64,000 nt of DNA from NCBI GenBank assembly GCA_002049455.2, contig KV918946.1, positions 62,001 through 126,000 of the forward strand. Direction: 5' to 3'. How positions within the stretch are numbered: position 1 is the stretch's first letter; each line of letters starts with the position of its first letter. The stretch comes from Porphyra umbilicalis (taxonomy: Eukaryota; Rhodophyta; Bangiophyceae; Bangiales; Bangiaceae). The position numbers were made by a program, and so were the translations under genes. Of this stretch, positions 1 through 10,867 are shown in pieces. The notes beneath the pieces are model-generated. The model worked only from the letters and a program-made list of their open reading frames with translations, did not search any database and was not told where the DNA came from.

Positions 1-417
1 GTGTGCAAGAAGGACAGGAGCTCACTCGTTTGCTCTACCTGCCGGGAGAACTCTCGAGGGCGCGAGGTGTTTGTGTGTGCCCCCCGCACCGGTCGCAGTT
101 GCTTTGCACTGCACATGAGAGCGGTGCACGGCATGGAGATTGGACTGGGCGGGGGATGACGATGCACGTCAGCGGTTGCCGATGCGGGGCGACAAGGGGC
201 TGGGGTATTTTAGAAGGAGCCGCTAGACGCGCAGGTCGAGGGGAGGGGAGGTGTTAGCCCCACGTGAGGACGCCCAGTCGGACCAGCTACAAAGCTGATC
301 ACTCTGTTTTGTCATCAGACCCCTCGGTTTCGACAAGAAGCGCGTCTGAGTAACTTTGTATGCGCCCTTTCCTCCGTTTTCTTATCAGGATGTGCTGGAA
401 TGGGCGATTTCGGGACC

Positions 418-480
418 GGATCAAATGATCCGGTCTACCGGATCATTTGATCCTTTTTGTCGGGGGAATAGACACTAGAC
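418..480. repeat. Perfect 16-bp hairpin with trailing TAGACACTAGAC motif
   Basis: Arms 418-433 (GGATCAAATGATCCGG) and 438-453 are exact reverse complements around a TCTA loop. Five T residues follow at 454-458, then TAGACACTAGAC at 469-480. The same pairing of a GATCA-type palindrome with this motif recurs near 7.69-7.75 kb and 8.70-8.75 kb, so it looks like the end of a dispersed repeat. Function is unknown. The T run after the stem could also act as a terminator. Confidence 0.6.
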
Positions 481-1290
481 CATTATCGCACTGCATTAGA
501 CACGATCAGTGTCGGTTTAGGGACGCCGCGGTCCGAACTGAGGTTTGGACGCCAGCTGCCAGGCCGCCGGTCACACCTGCACTCCGTTGAAAGACCAGCA
601 CGCATGCGTGCACGCCACCACACTGGGCGTCACAGTTGGGACCAACCGCCCACGCCGCCGTTGGCGGTGCGTACCACTCCGTACTGTATGTACACCGCCA
701 CCCGCTGCATCTCGTCACCAGGTTGTCTCCGATGTTCTCTTTCTTCCAGTGGGTTCTTGCCGCACGCGGGCTCGCCTGGGTTTTTGCCGCACGCGGTCTC
801 GCCTGGGTACGTGGACGGTTTTTTCCTTCCTGTGCGCTCCCGATTCACGCTGCATCGAATGCGTGTGCACATTTGTGGAGGAGCCGGCAGTTGGTGGGAG
901 GGTGGGCGGACGGGGACGATGCACGCAGTCTTTTTCTTGACAGAGGCGCTCCTTACTCATCCCTACGTGCGGCAACAATGAAAACGCTGACCTGCACATT
1001 TCCTACTTGGCTTTGCTGCTCTTGAGTTTGTTAAAGCGTGTTGTGACTGTGCTGTGTTTGTTCAACCTCTTTTTGTATGGCTCTAGCTCAGTGCCGCACC
1101 CGAGTGTTCCATATCCATATCTAGTTCTGCCGCACCCCCCCCGGGTGTCGAGCTTCTCCGAGGTATCCCCTTCGATGCCCGACATGGCGTCGTGGCACCA
1201 TTCTCCTCTATCGACCTTGTGGTTCAAGGTATTTTCGACATTCTCCGAGGGTGACCTCTGCCGAAATTTGCTGTCCGGGGGACCGAGGGG

Positions 1291-1495
1291 CGATGGGTGG
1301 GCGATGGGTGGGAGATGGCGACTGTGCTTACGACAATCCATGCACTGTGATGAGCCGGGCTTGATCGGGCATTTGGAGGGGGGGGGGTGGGGGCGATGGG
1401 TGGGCGATGGGTGGTAGATGGCGACTGTGCTCGCCACGATCCATCCGCTGTGATGAGCACGGCTTCATTGGGAATTTGGGGAGGGAGGGGGGGGG
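1291..1495 (+). repeat. Two-copy tandem repeat, about 103 bp
   Basis: Blocks beginning CGATGGGTGGGCGATGGGTG at 1291 and 1394 are followed by matching sequence (GATGGCGACTGTGCT, then an ATCCATnCnCTGTGATGAGC region and a G run). The period is about 103 bp and the copies are visibly diverged. No coding role is apparent. Confidence 0.6.
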
Positions 1496-1901
1496 ATGGG
1501 TTCGGTGCTTGCATCGATATGCCTGCTTGATGCGTTCCATTCGATTGCACTTCTTTTCTCGCAGCGCTTCGAAATCCGACCGCTTTCCTGTTGTTGTTGT
1601 TTTTGGTGGTGTGTGCGGGCGCACTATCAACCGTCTGCTTGGTGTACGCCTTGAAGTATTCTTGCGTTCCTGTAGGTAAACAATGCCCACTTCCTGCACC
1701 GACTCGCAACGACTTCCTGCGATGCGTCATTCGTGTCGCACACGGTCGGCTGCTGACTTCTTTCGACTGGCAGCCTCAACGCCGATATTGCTCGTACTTT
1801 GCATACGACCGCCAACTGGCGAGCTGTGGCGGTGCATGTTCTTACCGTTTGCTTGCATGTGTGTACATATCGACTGCATTTATGGTACGTACACATGCTC
1901 T

Positions 1902-4480
1902 TTATTTTTCCTCCCCATCTCTATCCGGCTCATCCGGGTTTTCCCCGTCTGTCTCGTCGCCCGACTCCCGCCACAGCTCTGCGTCAGCGGTATCAATGAT
2001 GACCTCGGGGTCACTCTCCAGTCCAAGCCACACTTCAACTGCATGGTGACACTCCACCTGCCCCGCGTCACCAAAGCAACGCACACCGAGGGAGCAGCCC
2101 CTCATGTCCCTCAACACTTGGTCCACGTCCTGGGCCACAGTCCGCAGGGAGTGTCGGTACGACCCGTGCATGGCTGTCACTGACGCCTCCATTGCCAGGG
2201 GTAAGATCCGCGCCTTAACCCAGCAGTGGGAAATTGTTGCAGTATCCATTGCCTCCCATTCCAGCTTGACAATCTCGGACATGTCCTGTAGGTGGGCCGC
2301 CGCACCGTCACGCACACCACGCACGGGCCGCGGCGCGGCAGCTCGCCTCCGATGAGGCCGCGGGGAAGCAGCAGCAGGAGGCTCGGCCCACACATTGGGC
2401 TCTGCCGGTGCGGAGTCCACGGGGAATCCCGTGACGACCGGGGGGGTGTAGGTCGCGTCGAGCGTGCCGCTCGAGATGCTTGCGGGGGAGGAGCTATCTA
2501 GCGGCTCGACACGCACGCCCGGCGCTGCGACGGTGGGCGCGCCAGCCGGAGTGATTGCATCGAGGGCTTGGGCAGGGCCGATGGCCGAGCCGACACGCCC
2601 GTCTGTCGCACCGGTTGAAACCGTGTTGACCCCGCCTTGTGCGGTGGAGGGGCGCTCCAACGTACCTGGCTGCGCGCCTGCTGGCGTGCCGGCCGGGATA
2701 CTGGCGCCCCCCAATTGGCAGACACCTCCCAGCGGGAATGCAAGCGTGTCCCCTCGCCGTGAAGCGTCACGAACAACGAGGCGTGGTGTTGCTTGAAACG
2801 GTCTGAAGAGGAATTCACCTGCCAACGCGGCACCCCTGACCCTCACCCAGGCTGGTTCCGAGCCGAGAGCGCCACCAAAAGCAGCATGCGCACCAACGCT
2901 GCCCCCCACCGCGGCGAGGGGCTCAAAATTCGCCCTCGCCAAGGCCCCCAAGTCTGAGGCCTGGGCCGCAGGGGTGCGGGGGAGCTTTCCAATCTCGAGA
3001 TGGCGAGCAGCGACGGCGCCCGTGCCCACTCCCGTCAAATTACCGCCGCCACCCGCTTCGCCCCATTGGACGGCGGTGTCTGCCCCACTGGCAAAGGCGC
3101 CATCTACGCTGGGCGGCGTGCCGCCGCCATGGCCCGCCCCGCCGGGTAAAGCGGCGCGGGCCTCACCAGCCAGTGCATCACCACCGGCCGCCGCCACGCC
3201 ACGCTGACCGCGCACTTCGGCCGTGGAGGATGCGCCCAGGCCGCCGCCAGCTGCGGCCACACCACCGCCCGCCCCAGCGACTAGTGCCCTTCCGGGAGTG
3301 CCGACCGCCGCAATGGGCGCCCCATCGACCGGGGCCCTGCGGGCAATGCCAACCGCCGCAACGGGGCGCCCTGCCGCAGTCGGGCGCCTGCCCCCACGCG
3401 GGTCCACCGGAGGCTGGCGCGGGCGATCTGTCGCGACTGCCGCCAACTGCGACCCTTGAAAAGCACCAATCACCAACCCAGAAGATGCCCTTTATAGCGC
3501 CTCTTGAGGGCGGCAATGATCCCAGCCTCGAGAGGTTGGTCCACCGATGTCACGTTCGGGGGAAGCGGGCATATTGCCACTTGAGGATGCTTCAAGTTGC
3601 CGTGCGCTCCACAGTTGTCAACGATAAGGATGCAGGGCAGCTGCGTTCTGGCCCGAACGGCCGTCACAAAGACGGTGCTGAACCACTTCTTGTACACTTC
3701 CCGGTCCATCCAGGCCGACTTTTGGGAGAAGTAGGGCAGAGGGCAGGGGGCTCGAGGGGGCTTGAAGCATACAGCAACCGCCGCCTTTCCAATCACCGCC
3801 ACTGGAATCTTGTGAGACCCCGTAGCGTTGACCGCCAGCACCAGGGTCACACGATCTTCGTCCTTCATGGCCTTGCTTCCGCGCGCCCTTCGTCTATTTC
3901 CCGCCGAAACGTAGGCGCGGTTTGGAAGACAACGAAAGTAAAGGCCGGTCTCGTCCATATTGTATATCTGCTCCGGATCGTAGGCCTCGAGTTGTGTCCG
4001 GATCTCTGCCATCCGCTGCTGAGACGACTCCACGTCAGCCGCCGCCGACGCGCCCGTTCCCCATAGGGAGATATTGACGAGGTTGTGCCGCTCCGCCCAC
4101 CGCCGCACAAAGCCCGCCGACGCCGAAAAGCCGGTGACCCCAAGGTTGGCGGCAATCTCCTCTGCCCGCTGCCGTAGCACCGCCATCGTTAGGGGGACCG
4201 AATCTGCACCCAGCCCAGCGCAAATGTTGTACCAACGCCGCAACTCCCGGTCGACGTCTGAAAACGTCGAGCGGCGCTCCCGTCGCGTAGATCCCGGCTC
4301 CTCGCGTGACCGCTTCCGCAGGGACTCACGCTTGCGCCAGGCATCCTTGATGGCTGACTCCGAGACGGATATAGGGAAAGCTTCTTTAATGTCCGCCCAC
4401 GTCCGATAGGCCCCCGACTCTTTCATCTCGATAAGCTTCAGCTTTTCGTCGATCATCAGCGACTGCCGCGGCTTTCGCAT
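1902..4480 (-). pseudogene. pogo/CENP-B-like DDE transposase (copy 1), frameshifted
   Basis: Cut-and-paste DNA transposase of the Tc1/mariner-pogo group. From the ATG at 4480 the first ORF carries an N-terminal psq-type helix-turn-helix (about residues 5-45), a CENP-B-like second DNA-binding region (about 65-135) and the catalytic core. Core motifs are NMDETG (first Asp), IVDNCGAH (second Asp) and QPLEAGI, where Glu stands at the usual third Asp. The frame ends at 3470-3472. The adjacent frame, overlapping from 3476, continues the homology seen in copy 2 at 34.1 kb, so one base appears to be lost near 3476. Next comes about 380 residues rich in Ala, Gly and Pro, and then the family's C-terminal motif (EWEAMDTATISHCW), followed by an acidic tail ending at 1902. 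The long Ala-rich spacer between core and C-terminal motif is unusual. Terminal inverted repeats were not identified. Confidence 0.8.
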
Positions 4481-7400
4481 TGCGCCATCTACCCGCCGGT
4501 TGGCGCGCGGCGGAGAGGGCGCGTCCGAGGTGTAGCGGTTCTAAGCACCACCACGTTGGTTCGTCGTCTGGCCGAAGTGACCTCTTGATCAGCTCGGTCC
4601 GTCGAAGGAACTGCCCCGGAAATCGACCCACAGCCCAGCCTTCCCCCAACGGGAGGAGAGGATCACGGCAAAGCCCAGGGGGGAATCGTAGTCCAAAGCA
4701 CAGTTGGTTTTATCAAACGGCGACGGGGACGGCGTCCCTGCTGTCAATAAACCCCTCCCAAACCGAACGCCGGTGGCCAAAGTAGCCACCCCAAATGCGC
4801 CAAACAGATAAATCCCTCCAAAGCGAAAAGTTCAAACAAGTAGTAGGGGGGTTGGGAAAACCACTGGGGAAAAGCCCCGCCCCCGACCGAATCCAATCTC
4901 CCCGAGATCTGGACAGATCATTCCCTTGCTGGCCCGGATCGGTATATTTTGGGATGGCTCGCGGGGGTGTGCTGTACACAGCTGAGGGGCCACGCCCCTT
5001 CCAACTGTCAGACCCCCGACCGCCACACGAGGGTGATACAGCCCCAGGGGCGGCAGTCCTGAACGTGGCGACAGCAGCGGCCGACGCAGCCGACGCGGCA
5101 ATCTCAATCTCGTGTCTTGTCTCTCGACACGCCGTCGGGTACACCCCATGTACTGCCGCTTGGGCTGCCGCCTTGGCAGCGGCCCGCACTGTCCCAGCAC
5201 CGTAGCGGCTCAAACCCGTGGATCCCGGAGTGGGGGGGACAGGCGATGGGATGGCGGCGGGGGAGGGGACAGGTGGTGGGGAGGCAGCGGGGGCAAGTGG
5301 TTGGGAGACCGCGGGGGAACGTGGTGGGGGGGGCGCCACAGCCCTCTGCACGAACAAAAAAGAGGAGGAGGTGGGAGGACCGGTAATGGGGACGGTGGGG
5401 GACGCGGGGACAGGGATGGTACGCGGCCGCAGGCCCCGATCACGACGGCGACGGCGACGACTCCCGCATTAGGGTCCTTTGTAAATCAATATCGCAAACT
5501 TCCTTGGAGATTGACGGAGATCGATTCCCCGCCGCCAGGTCGATCGCAGAAGACTGCGATCGAGCTGCGCTCAGTTATAAGATGGGCATCTCATAAGCGG
5601 GAGACATATAAGTGCGCAACGACTGTAGACCCTCGTAACCGGGACCTCGGCTACCCTTAACCTGTCTAGAACGGGAGAAAATCCCGTTCGGTGCAACGCC
5701 GCCGAACTGAACGGTGAACGGGAGCGACTCCCGTTCGGCGTGTCGATATTTCTGACGACGGTGCGGCGCGCAGGCGAAGTGCCAGCCGAGCAGCCGACCA
5801 GGAGGTGGGCTACTATTTCAAACTGAAAACGCGTTCGCAAAAACACCCTGGCCTGGAGTTGTGCTGTGATCGAAGACAACCTGTTTGTGTAAGTTCCGAA
5901 GCATTATTTAGACTTCAAACATGCCGCGTCGGGCTTCACTTGGCACGTGGCTATATTTTTCATGCACTGCATTGGTTTTTATTTTCATGTCCCTGCGGGC
6001 GTCTACGTGCAGACGCGCGCGCCCGAGCCGTCCGCCCCGGAGCGCGCCGGCCCCCCACACACGCGCCGCCGTGCTTGCGACAGTTCTAAGTCACGCACGG
6101 CTCGCCGACAGCCTCACCCCCCCCAGCCCTCCGGCCTCACACCTACGTCCGCCTTCGCCGCCGCTACCGCACAGCCGACCAGCTCCCCGGGGCAAACGCC
6201 ACGTTACTCCCGCCCCCTCGTCCATGGTGGCCAGGTTTGTTGCCAGCAGCAAGCCTATCGCAGCAGGGGTCGCGGGCGCTTGGGCCGCCGCCGCCGCCGT
6301 AGGGGCTGCCACCGGCAAGCCAGCGGCGTCTTCAACCCCCCCCTCCTCGAGCCCCATGGCCGCTCAACCCCTCCACAACCACCCGAACGTACCCCCCTGT
6401 CCGGCTCCCTCCCCCCACGACGTACCGCGCGGTCAGCTGCGCGACATTCCGAACGGCCAGATCCGCCACTGCGACACCACCACCCCTTTGCGCGGGGCAC
6501 GCGCACGGCGCCGCCCTCTCCTCGTCACAGGCCCGCGCACAGCACCACGCGGGCAGCTGAGTCACGCCACTCGCGACTGCTTGCTTCAGTCACTGCGCGT
6601 CACGGCCACACCACATTCCACGTGTCTCGGCTGTCCCTGATATTGGCCCTCTCCTGCGCCTTCAAAAATTTGAAGGACAAAAACACCGTCTGGAGCATCT
6701 CAGAGCAGGTTCCACCATTTACGTTCTCAATTACTCACCCGACGCGGTCATGTGCAGCACGCATCCTCCCTTCCAACTCCTGTGAAGCACAGAGCCCCCG
6801 TTTCAAGCCGTCTGAACGAGAAAAAAACCCTTCCTTTACATGGTTCGGCCTTACAAACGCCCAACGTACGGCCATGCTGCCAAAACACATGCAAAGATAC
6901 GTTGCAGAGTGACGCTTCAAACCATGTCGGACTCAACGTATGGCAACGTCCGCCTGAGCCGTGCGAGGTCTTTCCGCGGCCACCCCGCTGTTTCTAAAAG
7001 ACTCCCACAATGTGCACTAGCTCGGCAAAAAATTAGAATTGGGGCCCCTATGCGCATGTTGGATAGTACCCTGTCCTAAAGGCCAGGGGAATGTGGCGAC
7101 TGACAAGCATCCATGGATCTGACCGATAAAATTTTTCTTGCTGCCTTCTGGAACTGTGGAAGACGGCCGAACATCGTCTGCGAAGTGGGGCGCATGCTGA
7201 TTTGCTGTACTGGTGCCGGTACCCACAATTTTCAAATTGCCTCCGAACGCCTCCAGTACAGGATGAACCGGCATGAACTAAAGTCTATTCTACTGGCCGC
7301 CTCATTTGGGCCGATTTCCCTCAGTTGAGGCTGTTTTTGATGCCTCTCTGTGACCATGTTCCTGGCCTCGGCTGCTCTTTCTGAGAATAGATCTAGACTA

Positions 7401-7556
7401 GGCGCAGTCCACTCACCCAAGGGCCAACTCGGCGGCTGTGTACGATGAAAACTCGGATGGGGTGCCCCAGACACCCCAAAAAGGCCGCGTTTCCAGGCCT
7501 TGTGAGAGGGAGACTCATTTGAGCCTCATCTGAGCCTCATTTGAGCTTCGGGAGCA
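4481..7556. other. Stretch without a convincing gene
   Basis: Holds Ala/Pro/Gly-type low-complexity DNA at about 5040-5470 and 6000-6560 that is open on several frames of both strands, and a tandem pair of hairpins at 5669-5736. No domain motifs were seen in ORFs such as 4713-5357 (minus) or 5947-6912 (plus). The part next to 4480 may be the 5' region of the pogo-like element. Confidence 0.45.
5669..5736. repeat. Two adjacent hairpins sharing the arm GAACGGGA
   Basis: GAACGGGA (5669-5676) pairs with TCCCGTTC (5682-5689) around GAAAA. GAACGGGAG (5716-5724) pairs with CTCCCGTTC (5728-5736) around CGA. Arms are perfect. The repetition of the same arm 47 bp apart suggests a structured terminus or binding site rather than chance. 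Function is unknown. Confidence 0.6.
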
Positions 7557-7703
7557 GTAGAATGGACACTAGGCCATATTCGACCCCTCGCCGCACGGCA
7601 AAACTTCTAATGTAATATAGAAACGATATTCGCGTTCTAGACCGCGACGCACCACTGCACTCTCGCAGTGTAGACAAGAGCTGCGTCCTAGTGTCTATTC
7701 TAC
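7557..7703. mobile_element. MITE-like element with 17-bp inverted repeats
   Basis: GTAGAATGGACACTAGG at 7557-7573 and CCTAGTGTCTATTCTAC at 7687-7703 are inverted repeats with one mismatch, enclosing 113 bp of non-coding sequence. The terminal motif GACACTAG also occurs at 471-478 and 8741-8748. Just outside the right end, GATCATTTGATC is present twice (within 7711-7752). No target-site duplication is clear. It may instead be two opposed copies of a shorter repeat end. Confidence 0.45.
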
Positions 7704-10241
7704 CTTGCTTTGTGATCATTTGATCTCAACGATGTGATCATTTGATCCCATGTGGAAATCGTCGATCCCAGCGTTCCTACATGTGAAACCTGTTGATTCG
7801 GTGCCTACAAACGCGGGCTGTCGCACTTCCCCTCCAGACCATGCAAAATTGGAACATCGGAGCAAGCTCTGCGTGGGTACAACGCCCTTCGCATGGTTGA
7901 TAAAGAAAGACTCTGCAAGAAGTGAACAAGGAAAGCCCATTCTGGTAGGCCCAGCGTCGGTCCTCCCCTTCCCCCCCCCTCGGAAAGACAGCCAGCAGCG
8001 ACTTCTTCTTGCTGTGACTGGAAAAGGCGCCCTGTTAGCACCACCGTGGTCCTTCGCTGCCGCTCTCTACGCGAGAGAATGACAGCGAGGATCAAGGGAG
8101 GCCATGTACACTCCCTACCAAGGCTCTTGGCGCACTGGGGGCTTCCAGAATGTCAACCAGGAGGTACTCCGACCGGGCCGAAAAAAGGTGATAGGGGACG
8201 TTACGAGTTGACCTTCGTCCACTCCCCCGCCCCCCCCCCCTTTTTTTTGCCCCTGATATCTTCATGCGCTTTCTATCATCCATAATGCCACCACCTTGTT
8301 GTCATTGTGCATTCTTCTGCAAGCGTTGACCCCCCTGTGTGCCCAAGCGTTCACTGCCTCTGGGGGGGGACCGTCCCACAAAAAAACCGGAAAGATGTCG
8401 GAGTGAGTCCCACATTGGCGTGCTACCGTCTTCCCAACGTTCTACCAGGCGCTTCGAAATACCTGGGCACAGGCGACGCGCCTTTCTACGTCAAGGCAGC
8501 GGCCTCTACCCCACCCTGTGGTAACTCTTCTGGGCGCAGAAAAGTTTGACATAACCACGCTTCCTGAGAAGTTTTGACCGCGACTTACAGCTCGATATGC
8601 TGGCACACGACTAAACCGTCACCGCTGAGATCATTTCTGCAGGAAGAATTGCTCCCCGGCCAGCGGTTTCTTCAGTGCACAGCAGTGAAAAGTGCGATCA
8701 TTTGATCCCCTGGGGATCAAGTGATCACAGTGGTAGACTAGACACTAGACATGACACGTAGACCCCTTTGAAACCCACATTGCCGTTGCTTCTGAGGAAC
8801 GAGCGTGTCCTACGTCACGTTGTCTGGATCGATCACGTTGCTGGGAAAATGGTGTGTATATTGCGCTTCTTGGGGCTTCCAGGGCTGCCCTCCACGACCC
8901 CGACCCTGCGGCCCCCCCAACCATCCCTACCCCCCCCTTCCCCGCCTCCCCCCCCTGCCCCCGACCACCCCGCCCACCGGCTCCTATAGCCGACCCTGGC
9001 CCGCCCCCACCTTGCTCGCCTCCTGTGTGCCACCAGCCCGTCACTTGCCTGCCACTGGCTCGTCACTTGCACGCCACTTGTCCTCCACTTGCCCTGCACT
9101 CGCGTGCCCCCCACTCGTCCGCCACCAACCAACCGCCAGCACCCGACATAAACGCCTCTAGCCCACCGGCTACTCATCGCCGCCGCCCTGCCCGGCTGCC
9201 GCCATCCTGCAACCACTTTTCTTCCGCCGACCCAGCTCCTGCCCGCCGTCATCCCGCCGCATCTTTCCCGCCGCCGATCCACCGCCCGCCTACCGCCAGC
9301 CCACCACCAATTGACCGCTGCCGACCCCGCGCCTGCCCGCCGTCGGCCCGCCGCCACTTACGCGCCGCCGATCCACCGAACGCCTGCGGCCGGCCCTTCC
9401 CCACTTGCCCGCCGCGGATGCCCCGACTTGCCGTCGCCAGCCCGCCGCCACTTGCGCGCCGCCGATCCACCGCCTTACCGCCACTAGCCCGCCCCCACTT
9501 TCCGGCAGCAGACGCCGCGCCTTGCCGCCGCCAGCCCGCCGCCACTTGCGCGCCGCCGTTTCACTGCCCTGCCGCCGCGATCCCGCAGCCACCACCGACG
9601 ACCCACCGCCTACCCGGAACTAGCGCACCGCCTATTCACCACCATCCCACCGCCCGCCGCCCACTCTTCTACAACCAGCCCACCGCCAAAAACCCGCCTG
9701 CCTGCCACCAGGCCACCGCCTTGCCACCGCCTTGTCACCCCCTGCGCGTTGCCACCAGCCCACCGCCTGCCAACCGCGCTCCCACCACTACATAGCCCGC
9801 CGCCAGCCAACAGCGAGCCCGTCGCCAAGCCACCACTGCCAACATCAGCAAAGAAGGTGGTGTATGACCCCCAGAGCTGTGGCATCTACATGCTGAACGC
9901 TGGTGGTTCCTGGCAGTCCAGGGACGCCAGACACACACTGATATGTGACAAATCCTCCTGACTGGCCCTGGCACGCTGCAAAACGACGAAGACACACCCG
10001 ATTTCCTTGTGTGCGCGTCACTTGTAGCCTGCTTCAGCAGGGCTACAAGCCCACGAATCTGGCCTGATTTACCTGGGACACTCCACGGGGCCAGCACGTG
10101 GGACTTGTAGCCCACGCACTGGACCCTCCCCCCCCCTTGATGACGTGCGTTTGCCCCCCTTCCCACGGCCACCGCTCCGAATTGATGCTAGCAAGGCAAT
10201 CGGGCCTGTAGTACATGGAGTGTTGTCTATGTACGCGTCTT
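7704..10241. other. Gene-free stretch with GC-rich minisatellite
   Basis: No gene is recognised. An imperfect palindrome (GATCATTTGATCCCC at 8696-8710 against 8712-8726, one mismatch) is followed by TAGACACTAGAC at 8739-8750. From about 9030 to 9830 the DNA is a degenerate C/G-rich array with GCCGATCCACCG recurring about every 93-95 bp around 9270-9560. The Pro/Ala ORF 8854-9795 (plus) and its antisense counterparts arise from this array. Confidence 0.5.
9030..9830. repeat. Degenerate GC-rich minisatellite (higher-order unit about 95 bp)
   Basis: Short CCCGCCGCCAC-type units are organised into longer units recognisable by GCCGATCCACCG at about 9272, 9365 and 9460. Both strands stay open in several frames purely from the composition, so no protein is called here. 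Confidence 0.6.
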
Positions 10242-10637
10242 TGTAGCATATCTCTGCTCTTAATTGGCAAATGGCCACAAGTAGCGCCCTTGACGTGCCA
10301 ACGCCCATAAAATGTGGGAATTGGCCTGTGGCACGCCCTTCGGGGGGTTACTTCCGCATCGTTCATGTTTTATTGTTTATTTGCTTGCCTGTCTTATCTG
10401 TCTGCTGGCACTCATTACAATTGCTTGTGATCGGACGGTCGATCGACCGGTGCCCTCGTGTATATTAAATCACCGTGGGTCCGGGGTCGCCGTCGTGGGC
10501 ACCACCCGGCTCCTCATCGGATGCCCTTCAACAAAAGGTCTTTCTTCCTCGCCACGGCGGCGATAGAACCCGCTTTATTGCTTGGCTACAGTCGGTCCCA
10601 ATACACTGGTAATTGCAGCAACTTTATTAATACCACA
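10242..10637 (+). repeat. 5' LTR of the gypsy element (396 bp)
   Basis: Begins TGTAGCAT and ends TACCACA. It matches 20663-21058 over its full length with no net length change. A 14-bp palindrome, CGGTCGATCGACCG (10436-10449), is conserved in both LTRs and is followed by a GTATATTAAAT stretch that could be the promoter TATA region. Confidence 0.9.
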
Positions 10638-10639
10638 TT

Positions 10640-10657
10640 TGGTGGAGCAGCAGGGGA
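10640..10657 (+). other. Primer-binding site of the gypsy element
   Basis: TGGTGGAGCAGCAGGGGA starts two bases after the LTR end. It has the TGG expected of a sequence complementary to a tRNA 3' CCA end, and its complement reads like an acceptor plus T-stem strand. The tRNA species was not identified. Confidence 0.65.
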
Positions 10658-10867
10658 TACCCTCGCCTTCATCGTGCCTCGCGGCACGGTGTTCCCGAGA
10701 ACTTTCTCGCTGCCTCGTGGCATTGTGACGGTGTCGATACGGTCGCTTGGCGCGCGGGGCGTAAGCCATCGACTCGTGGGCGTGGTGCCGGTGGCATCAC
10801 GGTTGAGATCTTCGAAGTTGGCGCGCAGGGCGTCAGCCAAGTCGACACACTTTGTTCAGGTCCCAGT

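Larger units (their letters stand above)
1..1901. other. Gene-free stretch, short repeats only
   Basis: No protein family is recognisable on either strand. ORFs are short, overlap one another and lack motifs. The stretch holds a perfect hairpin at 418-453 and a tandem duplication at about 1291-1495, both listed separately. The last part lies just past the 3' end of the minus-strand transposase that begins at 4480 and may be its 3' flank, but no terminal inverted repeat was found. Confidence 0.5.

Noticed and set aside
8854-9795. 313-codon Pro/Ala-rich plus ORF
   Set aside because: It is the translation of a degenerate minisatellite, and the opposite strand gives equally long ORFs.
9030-9830. 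Regularly spaced repeats considered as a CRISPR array
   Set aside because: Units are degenerate and contiguous with no unique spacers, there are no cas genes, and the context is eukaryotic.
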